A stretch of 20,268 bases of DNA from positions 1 to 20,268 of the forward strand of contig JBBQKY010000025.1 of NCBI GenBank assembly GCA_038327385.1. Direction: 5' to 3'. Each line of letters opens with the position of its first letter. Position 1 is the first letter of the stretch. Made by a program: the position numbers and the translations under genes. Positions 1-6,777 of this stretch are shown here, one piece after another. The notes under the pieces were generated by a model. It was given only the letters and a program-made list of their open reading frames with translations, ran no database searches and was not told where the DNA came from. This DNA is from JAWWPG01 sp038327385. Lineage in GTDB: Bacteria; Actinomycetota; Actinomycetes; Propionibacteriales; Nocardioidaceae.

Positions 1-197
1 CGCAGCCGGCCATACGCCTGTCCGATGTGGTACGACGTCCCGCAGCCGACGAACAACACCGGCGCGCCGTTCACCGGCAAGGCGGTGCCGGCCGCCGCCT
101 GCGCGATAGCCCGGCGCCACATCTGCGGCTGGCTGGCGATCTCACGCTGCGTCTCCACCGCGAAACTCGGGGTACCGGCTTTCGCGTCGGCGTTCAT
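1..197 (-). CDS. SIS-domain sugar-phosphate isomerase/deaminase-like protein, N-terminal part
   Basis: Only the first 65 residues are inside the window; the gene continues past base 1. It starts with ATG at 197. The segment MWRRAIAQAA (about residues 26-35) followed by a beta-strand and VGCGTS (about 50-55) matches the start of SIS-domain proteins related to the isomerase half of GlmS, AgaS and FrlB, which bind phosphosugars through the GCGTS loop. It lies 16 nt downstream of the PfkB kinase gene on the same strand, so the two are almost certainly co-transcribed, with the kinase making a phosphosugar for this protein to isomerise or deaminate. The substrate cannot be read from this fragment. 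A GGTGA stretch about 7 nt before the ATG could serve as a weak ribosome binding site. Confidence 0.8.
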   Translation of the reverse strand, partial: MNADAKAGTPSFAVETQREIASQPQMWRRAIAQAAAGTALPVNGAPVLFVGCGTSYHIGQAYGRL

Positions 198-213
198 GGG
201 TGGGTCACCGGGC

Positions 214-1203
214 TCACGGCACCCGCCGTACGTCGGGAAGCAGTCGCGCGGCCGCCCGCGTCAGCTCGTCGAGGGTCGCGACGTGGCCCGTCCCGCCGCG
301 TCCCTGCACCGAGGCCGTGCCGGCCGCGACTGCGAAGCTCAGCGCCTCGGCGGGTGAGGCTCCGCGCCGCAGACCGTAGAGGAACCCTGCGTTGAAGTTG
401 TCCCCGGCGCCGGTGGTGTCGACGGCTACGACCGGCTCGATATCGAGCACCCACGCCGCGTCCCGGTTGGCGACCGCGCCACCCCGGCCACCGCGCTTGA
501 GCACGACGGTCGGCCCGCGGCCAGCGAGCTGTCGCGCAGCAGCCAGTGCCCGATCGATGCACTGGAGATCGACGCGGAGACCCAGCGCCGACGCCAGCGC
601 GGTCAGCTCTGCCTCGTTCGGCATCAGGTAGTCGGTGAGGGCCAAGACGTCCGCGATCGTGTGCCACTGCTCGCGAGGGTCCCAACCCGGGTCGAGGGAC
701 GTCGTGACGCCAGCCGCGCGCAGGTCCGCGAAGAGGTTCGCGAGATCCGGCAACAGCGACTGCTGAAGGTACGCCGAGCTCACATGCACATGGCCGGTCT
801 CGGCGAGGACGCCGCTCGGGACGTCGCGACAGCGCAGCGCCGCCATCGCTCCCGGATACGTCAGCAACGTGCGGTCACCGCCGGGCGCACTGACCACGAC
901 CGTCAGGCCGGTCGCGACATCAGCTCGCCGCAGGACGGCATCGGTGTCCACGCCCTTTTCGCGCAGCAGCTCGAGGGTCAGCACCCCGAGGTGGTCGTCC
1001 CCGACCACGGCCACCATCGCCACATGCAAACCGAACGTTTGGGCCGCCACGGCGGTGATCGCCCCGGAGCTGCCGAGCGTGATGCAGGCATGGCTCAGCT
1101 CGGTCTCGACCTGCCCGAAGCGCACCTCAGCGGACGTCGCGTCGAGCATCAGGTCAGGATTGAGCTCACCCACGACGACGAGGTCATGGGCGGTCTGGGG
1201 CAC
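214..1203 (-). CDS. PfkB-family carbohydrate kinase
   Basis: This 329-residue protein is a ribokinase/PfkB-fold kinase that would transfer phosphate from ATP to a sugar or related alcohol in the cytoplasm. The N-terminal strand ending in GELNPDL (12-18), the glycine-rich first signature region (about 44-73, ending VAVVGDDHLG), PNEAEL (195-200) and the second signature VDTTGAGDNFNAGF (261-274) are all present; Asp268 of GAGD is the expected catalytic base. Length is normal for the family. The start is GTG; an upstream -35/-10 pair places +1 on this codon, so the mRNA is probably leaderless. It is the first gene of a leftward pair with the SIS-domain gene and diverges from a dehydrogenase/DeoR operon. 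The exact sugar (ribose, fructose, a deoxy-keto sugar acid or other) cannot be assigned. Confidence 0.92.
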   Translation of the reverse strand: MPQTAHDLVVVGELNPDLMLDATSAEVRFGQVETELSHACITLGSSGAITAVAAQTFGLHVAMVAVVGDDHLGVLTLELLREKGVDTDAVLRRADVATGLTVVVSAPGGDRTLLTYPGAMAALRCRDVPSGVLAETGHVHVSSAYLQQSLLPDLANLFADLRAAGVTTSLDPGWDPREQWHTIADVLALTDYLMPNEAELTALASALGLRVDLQCIDRALAAARQLAGRGPTVVLKRGGRGGAVANRDAAWVLDIEPVVAVDTTGAGDNFNAGFLYGLRRGASPAEALSFAVAAGTASVQGRGGTGHVATLDELTRAAARLLPDVRRVP

Positions 1204-1238
1204 CGCGCAAGGCTAGCCGGGTCCCCGACCAGGGTCAA
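1201..1238 (-). promoter_or_regulatory. Probable leaderless promoter of the PfkB kinase gene
   Basis: On the minus strand TTGACC (1238-1233) is followed by a 17-nt spacer and TAGCCT (1215-1210). The -10 box ends exactly 6 nt before the GTG start codon (1203), so transcription would begin on the first base of the coding sequence. No Shine-Dalgarno sequence is visible upstream. Leaderless GTG/ATG transcripts are common in actinobacteria. The spacer contains a dyad, GGTC-CCC-GACC (1220-1230), which could be an operator. Confidence 0.6.
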
Positions 1239-1245
1239 TCAAATG

Positions 1246-1275
1246 TGAGCACGAATGAGCAAGGTGGCCTACTAT
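1246..1275 (+). promoter_or_regulatory. Candidate promoter and TGAGCA direct-repeat operator for the rightward operon
   Basis: TGAGCA occurs twice, at 1246-1251 and 1256-1261, exactly 10 bp apart, so both copies face the same side of the helix. TACTAT (1270-1275) fits a -10 box; the -35 region would then fall on the repeats (first copy to TACTAT is an 18-nt spacer). A regulator bound here would sit on the rightward promoter and just upstream of the leftward -35 box. The DeoR protein encoded at 2404-3162 is the natural candidate ligand, by inference only. Confidence 0.35.
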
Positions 1276-1352
1276 CTGACTAATCGACGGCGGTCAACGC
1301 GGCTGGTGGCTCAGCGTCACCCGCCCTGACATCGAGGCCGAAAGGACGACTG

Positions 1353-2399
1353 GTGTTCACGGGTCGAGCACACATCAACTACCTGTCGACGCTGGACTTC
1401 GATGCGGACTTCCTCAACCAGGTCGCGGCCGCCGTCGACGGGGTAAAAGTGGAAGTACTGCAAATGACTGTCGGCCATGCGGCGCAGCTCGATGAGCGCC
1501 TCTGGGCCCAAGTAGACGTCCTGCATACCTCGGCGGTCCTCTGCGACCCGGTCGCCGCTCCGCGCCTGCGGTGGGTGCAGCTCGACACGTCGGGGGTCGA
1601 CCACCTGCGCGGGCACCCGCTCTGGGAATCCGAAGTTGACATCACCACGCTCGGGGGGGTCTCACCGGTCCCTCTTGCGGAGTACGTCATGTGGGCCATC
1701 CTCGGGACCGCTCACCAGCTACCGACGTTGCTCCGGACTCGCAACGCGCGGCACTGGCCGAGCCCGGCCCAGCGGTGGCAGGAGATGATGCCCGCAGCGG
1801 TACGAGGTTCCACCGTCGGCATCGTCGGGTACGGCCGGATCGGCCAGGAGATCGGCCGGCTGGCCCGGGCGTTCGGCATGACGGTACTCGCGCTCCGCCG
1901 TACCGCTGATGACCGCGCACGACCCGCGGAGCTCTACAACGCAGCCCCGCCGGTAGTCGACACCCCCGCCGACGGTGCGGTCGAGCTGTTCGGCCCCGAC
2001 GACCTGCCTCATCTCCTCGCCCGGACCGACTACCTCGTGGTGGTCGTGCCGTTGACGGACTCGACGGCGAACATGATCGACGCGACTGCCCTGTCCCACC
2101 TGAAGCACGGCGCGGTGGTGATCAACGTGGCCCGCGGCGGAATCCTCGACGAGGAGGCCCTGCGAGCGGGGCTGCGTTCGGGAGCCATCCGGGCAGCGGT
2201 TCTCGACGTCTTCGACCAGGAGCCCCTGGGCTCCGGTGATCCGTGGTGGTCCGAGCCCAACGCCTTCGTCACCCCACACGTCAGCGGGCTGGCACCCGAC
2301 TACTCGGCCCGGACGCTGGAGATCGTCCGCGAGAACCTGCAACGCTTCGCCAGCGGGCTGCCGTTGATGAACCTCGTCGACCGCCGTCGGGGGTACTGA
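1353..2399 (+). CDS. D-isomer-specific 2-hydroxyacid dehydrogenase
   Basis: This 348-residue NAD(P)-dependent oxidoreductase interconverts a 2-keto acid and a D-2-hydroxy acid. The Rossmann nucleotide-binding loop VGYGRIGQEIG lies at about 158-168. The catalytic triad of the family is intact: Arg261 in NVARGG, Glu290 in DVFDQEP and His309 in TPHVSG. The N-terminal substrate-binding half is recognisable from LDTSGVD (77-83) and the SPVPLAEYV stretch. The start is GTG with AAAGGA 6 nt upstream (1341-1346). It is the first gene of the rightward operon, 4 nt before the DeoR regulator gene, and diverges from the sugar kinase. In this setting it probably handles a keto or hydroxy acid derived from the sugar (glyoxylate/hydroxypyruvate reductase-like, or a sugar-acid step), but the substrate is not determined by the motifs. 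Confidence 0.9.
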   Translation: MFTGRAHINYLSTLDFDADFLNQVAAAVDGVKVEVLQMTVGHAAQLDERLWAQVDVLHTSAVLCDPVAAPRLRWVQLDTSGVDHLRGHPLWESEVDITTLGGVSPVPLAEYVMWAILGTAHQLPTLLRTRNARHWPSPAQRWQEMMPAAVRGSTVGIVGYGRIGQEIGRLARAFGMTVLALRRTADDRARPAELYNAAPPVVDTPADGAVELFGPDDLPHLLARTDYLVVVVPLTDSTANMIDATALSHLKHGAVVINVARGGILDEEALRAGLRSGAIRAAVLDVFDQEPLGSGDPWWSEPNAFVTPHVSGLAPDYSARTLEIVRENLQRFASGLPLMNLVDRRRGY

Positions 2400-2403
2400 C
2401 GCC

Positions 2404-3162
2404 ATGCTGGCTCACGAACGACGCCGCGAGCTGCTTCGGCAGATGCGCACCCGACGCGCGGGCAACGTCAATGATCTTGCCCACGCGATAGGAGTCAGCC
2501 CGTCCACGATCCGCCGAGACCTCCGGGAGATGGACGAGCAGGGCCTTCTCATCCGGGTGCACGGGGGGGCGAGCCTGCCCGACAACGAGCTCGAAGTCGC
2601 TCACCTGGCGCGCCGAAGCGCCTACGCCGACGAGAAGCAGCGGATCGGCGAGGCGGCCGGCCAGCTGGTGCGTGACTACTCCACGATCCTGGTCACCGGC
2701 GGTACGACGACCGACGCCATGCTGCCGTGCCTCGGACGAACGGCGGGGCTGACCGTCGTCACCAACAGCCTCAACGTCGCCGGACGACTGTCTCGGTACC
2801 CCGACATCACCGTCGTCGTCCTCGGCGGCATCCTGCGGCAGGCGGAGATGTCGCTGCTGGGAGCCCTCGCCGAACGCGCGATCACCGACTTCCACGTCGA
2901 CACCGCCTTCACCGGCGCGTACGGCGTGGATATCGGCACCGGACTGACCGGGGCCTCGGTGCACGAGGCGAGCACCGATCGCAGCCTGCTGAACGCTGTC
3001 GGGTCCGTCGTCGTACTTGCCGACAGCAGCAAGTTCTCCCAGCGCGGACCGGTTCAGGTCGCCACGATCGCCCAAATCGACACGCTGATCACCGACCGCG
3101 CAGCACCCCGCGACTCAGTGCAGGCGATCTCGGCTTGCGGAGTGGACGTCCGCCTGGTCTGA
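2404..3162 (+). CDS. DeoR/GlpR-family transcriptional regulator
   Basis: This 252-residue protein has the typical two-part layout. An N-terminal winged helix-turn-helix spans about residues 6-57, with recognition-helix signature VSPSTIRRDLREMDEQGLL followed by RVHGGA. A C-terminal DeoRC sensor domain (about 75-235) shows ILVTGGTTTDAM (95-106), VVTNSLNVA (118-126) and VVVLADSSKF (202-211), the regions that bind a phosphorylated sugar effector in this family. Members usually repress sugar-catabolic operons until a sugar phosphate made by the local kinase accumulates. The gene sits 4 nt after the dehydrogenase gene, and a GGGGGT run at the end of that gene may act as its ribosome binding site. 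It probably controls the divergent promoters at 1204-1352. Confidence 0.93.
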   Translation: MLAHERRRELLRQMRTRRAGNVNDLAHAIGVSPSTIRRDLREMDEQGLLIRVHGGASLPDNELEVAHLARRSAYADEKQRIGEAAGQLVRDYSTILVTGGTTTDAMLPCLGRTAGLTVVTNSLNVAGRLSRYPDITVVVLGGILRQAEMSLLGALAERAITDFHVDTAFTGAYGVDIGTGLTGASVHEASTDRSLLNAVGSVVVLADSSKFSQRGPVQVATIAQIDTLITDRAAPRDSVQAISACGVDVRLV

Positions 3163-3214
3163 TCCGCCCATCCCACCCGCGACCGACCCCGAGCCCAGCG
3201 AGAGGCAAGCACCC

Positions 3215-3502
3215 ATGCCCGTCAGCCAGTCGAAGCCGCTCACCGTGCTGCGCGAAGCGATGACCCGCGCAACGGATCGAGACGGGATCCCGATGGTGGT
3301 CGCCCTCGTCGACGAGCGGGGCACGATGCCCGTCGTCAAGGACGCCCCTGTTCGCGACGACGGCGCTGTCCTCGCCGCCCGAGTACGCGAGGCTCGGGAG
3401 CTGCTCGCCCCCAGCATGCGCGACGGAGACAACGGCGGGGTCATCAACGCGCTTCTCATCGCCGCCCACGACCTGACCGAGGTGGGGACCCATGCCACCT
3501 GA
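3215..3502 (+). CDS. Hypothetical 95-residue protein, coupled to the deacetylase-like gene
   Basis: I do not recognise this small acidic protein. It has GAGAGG 9 nt before its ATG, and its last 11 nt overlap the start of the next gene, so the two are translationally coupled. There are no cysteines, membrane segments or signal peptide. Visible features are a central hydrophobic strand (PMVVALVDERG, about 26-36), a charged helical stretch (AARVREARELL, about 54-64) and a hydrophobic helix (GGVINALLIAAHDL, about 74-87). Composition resembles its neighbours, so it looks like a native gene. It may be a partner or subunit of the deacetylase-like protein encoded directly after it; this is inference from coupling alone. 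Confidence 0.7.
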   Translation: MPVSQSKPLTVLREAMTRATDRDGIPMVVALVDERGTMPVVKDAPVRDDGAVLAARVREARELLAPSMRDGDNGGVINALLIAAHDLTEVGTHAT

Positions 3503-4175
3503 CCTCGGCTTCACGCGGCACACCGACGCCATCGAGGCGGGGCACTTCGTCCGCCTGGTCAACTACCACAACACGCCGGCCAGCCAAGGCCCGGCGCTGC
3601 GCGCCGAGCTCGCCGCCTTGAGCAAGCGGTTCGACACCGTCACGCTTGGCGATCTCGACACGTTCTTCGCGACCGGGCATTGGCAGACCACGCGTCGGGT
3701 GTTCATCCCGGTGTTCTACGAGGGCTACCGCAACAGCGCGGAGGTCGCGGCTCCCATCTGCGACGAGCTCGGCATCACCGGCTGGTTCCCGATCTGTACC
3801 GGTTTCGTTGACTGCCCGGCGACCGAGCAAGAGTACTTCGCCCGAGCGCACTACATCGGCCTCGTTCCCGAGGAGCTGTCCCACCACCGGTTGGCGATGA
3901 CATGGGACGACGTCGCAGCGCTGTCCGAGCGCCACGTGGTCACCCCGCACACGTCGTCCCATGTCGGCATCAACGACACGAGCACGCGGGCCGACCTCGA
4001 AAGAGAGGTCTACCAGCCCAAACGTCGGATGGATAGTGCCACGGGGCAGTCGGCAGCGGCCTTCGCGTGGCTTCACGGGTCGGCGTGGGGTCTCAGTGAG
4101 CGTCACGACGCCGCTGTCCATGACGCTGGTTACCGGTACCTGATCAGCAACACGATGCTGCACCGCATCAGCTGA
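3492..4175 (+). CDS. Polysaccharide deacetylase (NodB-fold)-like protein with altered active site
   Basis: This 227-residue protein follows the order of NodB-homology polysaccharide deacetylases. A first strand (VRLVNYHNTP, 20-29) is followed by a motif-1 position FIPVFYEGY (71-79), the metal-binding HTSSH (153-157), a motif-3 position FAWLHGS (191-197, compare the usual FAYPYGS) and a terminal LHRI. The canonical TFDDG is replaced: the catalytic Asp is Tyr76 and the metal Asp is Glu77, while both histidines remain. It may therefore bind metal but use different chemistry, or have lost hydrolysis. No signal peptide is visible, so it is probably cytoplasmic, unlike most family members. The start codon overlaps the previous gene by 11 nt and is preceded by GAGGTGG (3479-3485). 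The GH4 glycosidase gene follows after 29 nt, which suggests a role in processing the same glycan fragment. Confidence 0.75.
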   Translation: MPPDLGFTRHTDAIEAGHFVRLVNYHNTPASQGPALRAELAALSKRFDTVTLGDLDTFFATGHWQTTRRVFIPVFYEGYRNSAEVAAPICDELGITGWFPICTGFVDCPATEQEYFARAHYIGLVPEELSHHRLAMTWDDVAALSERHVVTPHTSSHVGINDTSTRADLEREVYQPKRRMDSATGQSAAAFAWLHGSAWGLSERHDAAVHDAGYRYLISNTMLHRIS

Positions 4176-4204
4176 CCGCCAACTCGAGAGGAAGGGCGAT
4201 CCCA

Positions 4205-5572
4205 TTGACAACCCGTCAGAGCCTGGTGCTGATCGGCGCCGGCAGCGCGGTCTTCACCCGGGGGCTGCTGGCTGACCTGATCTCGGCGCGCGACCTCGGA
4301 GACTGGGAGATCCGCCTCGTCGACGTCGACGAGGTGGCGCTGGGTAAGGCCGTCGGGCTGGCCACCAAGATGATCGAGGCGCGCAATGCCCGCGAGCACA
4401 TCAACGTGATCGGCTCGCCCGAGCGGCGCGACGTGCTGCCCGGGGCAGACTTCGTCGTCACCTGCGTGGGAGTCGGTGGACGACCCGGCTGGCAGACGGA
4501 CCACGAGATCTGCATGCGGCACGGCGTGTTCCAGCCGGTCGGAGACTCGGTGATGCCGGGAGGAATTTCCCGGCTGCTGCGGACCACTCCGGTGCTCGTC
4601 GAGATCGCGCGCGACGTCATCGCGCTCGCCCCGGACGCATACTTCTTCAACTACAGCAACCCGATGACCGCGAACGTGATGGCCATGGCTCGCCATGCGG
4701 GTGCGACCTCGGTTGTCGGGCTCTGCCACGGCGTACACCACGTGCAGCACCACCTGGCCGGCTACATCGGCAAGCCGTTCGAGGAGACGTCGATCCTCTA
4801 CGCCGGCATCAACCACCTCACCTTCATCTACGACTTCCGCTGGAACGGACAGGACGCCTGGCCGCTGGTACGCGCCAAGGTCGACGCCGACCTGGCTGAG
4901 CCACCCCGACCCGAGCAGATCGGCGACATCTTCGCCGACGGCAGCACCGCCTGGCACAACCCGTTCTCATGGGAGCTCTTCGGTCGCTACGGGGCGTTCC
5001 CCGCCGCCGAGGATCGGCACGTGACGGAGTTCTTCCCGCAGCGTTGGCCAGCCGGCGCCTACTACGGCAAGACGCTCGGGGTCGACGCCTTCTCGGTTCC
5101 CGAGATCCTGGAGTGGGGGGAGAAGAGGTACCAGTCGATGGTCGAGCAGGCCGATGGGACAACGGCGCTCGACGAGAGCATCTTCGACCGGTCCAGCGGA
5201 GAGCAGGAGCAGCTGATCGCGATCATCCGCTCGGTGCTCACCGACTCGCGCGGCATGTTCTCGTGCAACGTGCTCAACAACGGCGCCGTACCCGGCCTGC
5301 CCGACGACGCCGCCCTGGAGATTCCGGGCGTTGCCACCGCACGCGGCATCCGCTCGATGACGGTTCCCGACCTCTCCGTGCCGCTACGGTCGATCCTGGC
5401 CCAACGGCTCTCTTCGGTGTACCTCGCGATCGAGGCGGCGATGACCGGAGACCGTGACATGGTGGTCGAAGCGATGCTCGCCGACGGTGCCGTCACCGAC
5501 CCAGCCGCCGCGGCAGCGATCACCGAAGCTCTTGTCGAGGCCCAACGAGAACATCTGCCGAGGTTTCGATGA
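4205..5572 (+). CDS. Family 4 glycoside hydrolase (NAD- and metal-dependent alpha-glycosidase type)
   Basis: This 455-residue enzyme belongs to GH4, which cleaves glycosides by a redox mechanism using NAD+ and usually Mn2+. The Rossmann loop LIGAGSAVF is at 9-17, FNYSNPM at 148-154, the metal-binding Cys174-His175 in GLCHGV (172-177) and the GINH motif with His204 at 201-204. All key residues are present and the length is normal. The four-residue signature is CHGV. As I recall from the family literature, CHEV, CHSV and CHGF mark alpha-glucosidases, alpha-galactosidases and alpha-glucuronidases respectively, so this copy is nearest the glucuronidase type and unlike the 6-phospho-glucosidase types. 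The start is TTG, supported by AGGAAGG (4189-4195) 9 nt upstream and by the NAD strand beginning right after it. The gene ends in an ATGA overlap with a 26-codon ORF. No signal peptide, so it acts on imported glycosides. Confidence 0.93.
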   Translation: MTTRQSLVLIGAGSAVFTRGLLADLISARDLGDWEIRLVDVDEVALGKAVGLATKMIEARNAREHINVIGSPERRDVLPGADFVVTCVGVGGRPGWQTDHEICMRHGVFQPVGDSVMPGGISRLLRTTPVLVEIARDVIALAPDAYFFNYSNPMTANVMAMARHAGATSVVGLCHGVHHVQHHLAGYIGKPFEETSILYAGINHLTFIYDFRWNGQDAWPLVRAKVDADLAEPPRPEQIGDIFADGSTAWHNPFSWELFGRYGAFPAAEDRHVTEFFPQRWPAGAYYGKTLGVDAFSVPEILEWGEKRYQSMVEQADGTTALDESIFDRSSGEQEQLIAIIRSVLTDSRGMFSCNVLNNGAVPGLPDDAALEIPGVATARGIRSMTVPDLSVPLRSILAQRLSSVYLAIEAAMTGDRDMVVEAMLADGAVTDPAAAAAITEALVEAQREHLPRFR

Positions 5573-5649
5573 CCGGCGCGGACAGCGGAGCCGACGTCGA
5601 CTTCCTCATCGGTGGGCGCCCGGCCGGAGTGCCGCGCCGGGCGTTCTGA
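5569..5649 (+). CDS. Possible 26-residue coupled small ORF between GH4 and SDR-like genes
   Basis: The GH4 stop codon overlaps an ATG as ATGA. The reading frame from this ATG runs 26 codons and ends in TGA only 3 nt before the next gene's ATG. GAGG lies about 5 nt upstream of the ATG. The peptide begins MTGADSGADVDFL and ends RRAF; I recognise no family. It could be a real small protein, a coupling element that carries ribosomes to the next gene (which has no clear Shine-Dalgarno sequence of its own), or the remnant of a decayed gene. Confidence 0.4.
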   Translation: MTGADSGADVDFLIGGRPAGVPRRAF

Positions 5650-5652
5650 GCC

Positions 5653-6186
5653 ATGCCTTCCGACTGTCTGGTCGTCGGAGCGACGCGGATCCTTCGACCG
5701 GCCGTGCTCGAGCTGGTCGCGCGTGGGCACCGGGTCGCGTGCGTTGCCAGGACGGCCGAAGACCTACGGCTGCTGCATCGCGAGGCCGCCGGTGGGGTCA
5801 TCCAGGTCGCCGTCGACTATCGGTGCCACGACCTGCTCCAGACCCGGCTCGCCGAAGCAGGAGCCCCTTTCGCCGCGGGCATCTGCTACGCCCCGCAAGC
5901 CGACAACGAATCCTTGACCGTCCTCCGAACGGCGGTCTCCGGTCCGGTCGTCGAGCTGCTGACGAGCGGCAGCGCCGCTGGCAGCCCAGACGCGCCATTC
6001 GACTTCGCAACGTTGCCGCCACCACCGGAGCCGCCCTGGCGCCGGCTGCTGCTCGGCTGGACCGCTGTCGGCGACTGGCACTCGCCAGCGGCGATCTCGG
6101 CCGCCGCACTTTCGGCACTCGACACCGGCGACGACGCCGTGCTGGGCACCGTCCGACCCTGGGGTGAACGTCCGATCGCGCCATGA
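5653..6186 (+). CDS. Small SDR-like Rossmann-fold protein
   Basis: This 177-residue protein resembles the short group of NAD(P)-binding proteins annotated as short-chain dehydrogenases of about 175-190 residues. It opens with a strand-loop-helix LVVGATRILRPAVLELVARGHRV (6-28) and a second strand with VARTAEDL. It ends with the group's WHSPAAIS...VLGTVRPWGERP tail (142-174). The usual loop is GATGMLRP; here the second glycine is Arg12, which would narrow the dinucleotide pyrophosphate site, so cofactor binding may be changed. No Tyr-x-x-x-Lys catalytic pair is seen, which is normal for this short group. It is the last gene of the rightward operon. The start follows the stop of the 26-codon ORF by 3 nt. 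Its role is unknown. Confidence 0.75.
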   Translation: MPSDCLVVGATRILRPAVLELVARGHRVACVARTAEDLRLLHREAAGGVIQVAVDYRCHDLLQTRLAEAGAPFAAGICYAPQADNESLTVLRTAVSGPVVELLTSGSAAGSPDAPFDFATLPPPPEPPWRRLLLGWTAVGDWHSPAAISAAALSALDTGDDAVLGTVRPWGERPIAP

Positions 6187-6204
6187 CGAAGGAAAGCCGA
6201 CGAG

Positions 6205-6218
6205 TCACGAGAGCGTGA
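6205..6218. terminator. Small hairpin at the convergent junction
   Basis: TCACG-AGAG-CGTGA forms a 5-bp stem with a 4-nt loop, overlapping the stop codon of the leftward hydrolase gene, in an 18-nt gap between convergent genes. There is no T-tract. It is a weak candidate for a bidirectional terminator. Confidence 0.2.
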
Positions 6219-6750
6219 AGGACTGCGCAGTCGTCACAGTGGCGTAGCTGTCGGCAAGCGCGGCGAGGAAGGCGGCGTGCACGTCGAGACCGGCGATGCG
6301 TCGGCCACCGAACTCGAGGTCCGGTGCGGCGCACGCGTCACCGATCACGGTGACCGGGTAGCCTGCGTCGACCGCTGAACGCACAGTGGCATCGACGCAC
6401 ATGCTGGTCATCATGCCCATGATCACCAGGTCGTCGGCACCGCGCGCGCCGAGCAGCTCGGCAAGCGAGGTGCCTCGGAACGCGTTCGGGTGCTCCTTCT
6501 CGACGACCGGTTCGCCGTCGACCGGCATCACCAGCGGATGAATCTCGACGCCAAGCGTACCCGGGCGCATGAACGACGCATCAAGGTCCTCCCAGACATG
6601 CCTGACGTGCACGACGGGCTCACCGAGGGCCCGGAACTCCTCCAGCACCGCCTTCGCGGCTCGGACCGCGGGCTCCGGCTCGACGAGGGGGTACGCACCG
6701 CCGGCGAAGTAGTCGTTCTGTATGTCGATGATGACGAGGCAACGTGGCAT
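6205..6750 (-). CDS. Isochorismatase-family cysteine hydrolase
   Basis: This 181-residue protein is a complete cysteine hydrolase of the isochorismatase/nicotinamidase superfamily. The catalytic triad is visible: Asp9 in IIDIQNDYF, Lys85 in VEKEHPNAF and Cys118 in MMTSMCVDATVR (113-124), with the usual non-proline cis-peptide region just before the cysteine. Such enzymes hydrolyse amides (nicotinamide, N-carbamoyl amines, streptothricin lactam) or vinyl ethers; family alone does not give the substrate. The ATG is preceded by GAGGAG (6761-6756) at 5 nt. It lies 27 nt after the M20 peptidase gene and is the last gene of the leftward Opp operon, so an amidase step releasing ammonia or carbamate from an imported compound is a reasonable guess. 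Confidence 0.9.
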   Translation of the reverse strand: MPRCLVIIDIQNDYFAGGAYPLVEPEPAVRAAKAVLEEFRALGEPVVHVRHVWEDLDASFMRPGTLGVEIHPLVMPVDGEPVVEKEHPNAFRGTSLAELLGARGADDLVIMGMMTSMCVDATVRSAVDAGYPVTVIGDACAAPDLEFGGRRIAGLDVHAAFLAALADSYATVTTAQSFTLS

Positions 6751-6777
6751 GGGAACTCCTCGGGAAGGGTCGGTCGG

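Noticed and set aside
3163..3214. Intergenic gap after the DeoR gene examined for a terminator or promoter
   Set aside because: No inverted repeat or promoter-like boxes are visible; only the ribosome binding site of the next gene can be supported.
6221..6232. Perfect 12-bp palindrome GACTGCGCAGTC
   Set aside because: It lies inside the coding end of the isochorismatase-family gene with no T-tract or operator context; chance is likely in this base composition.
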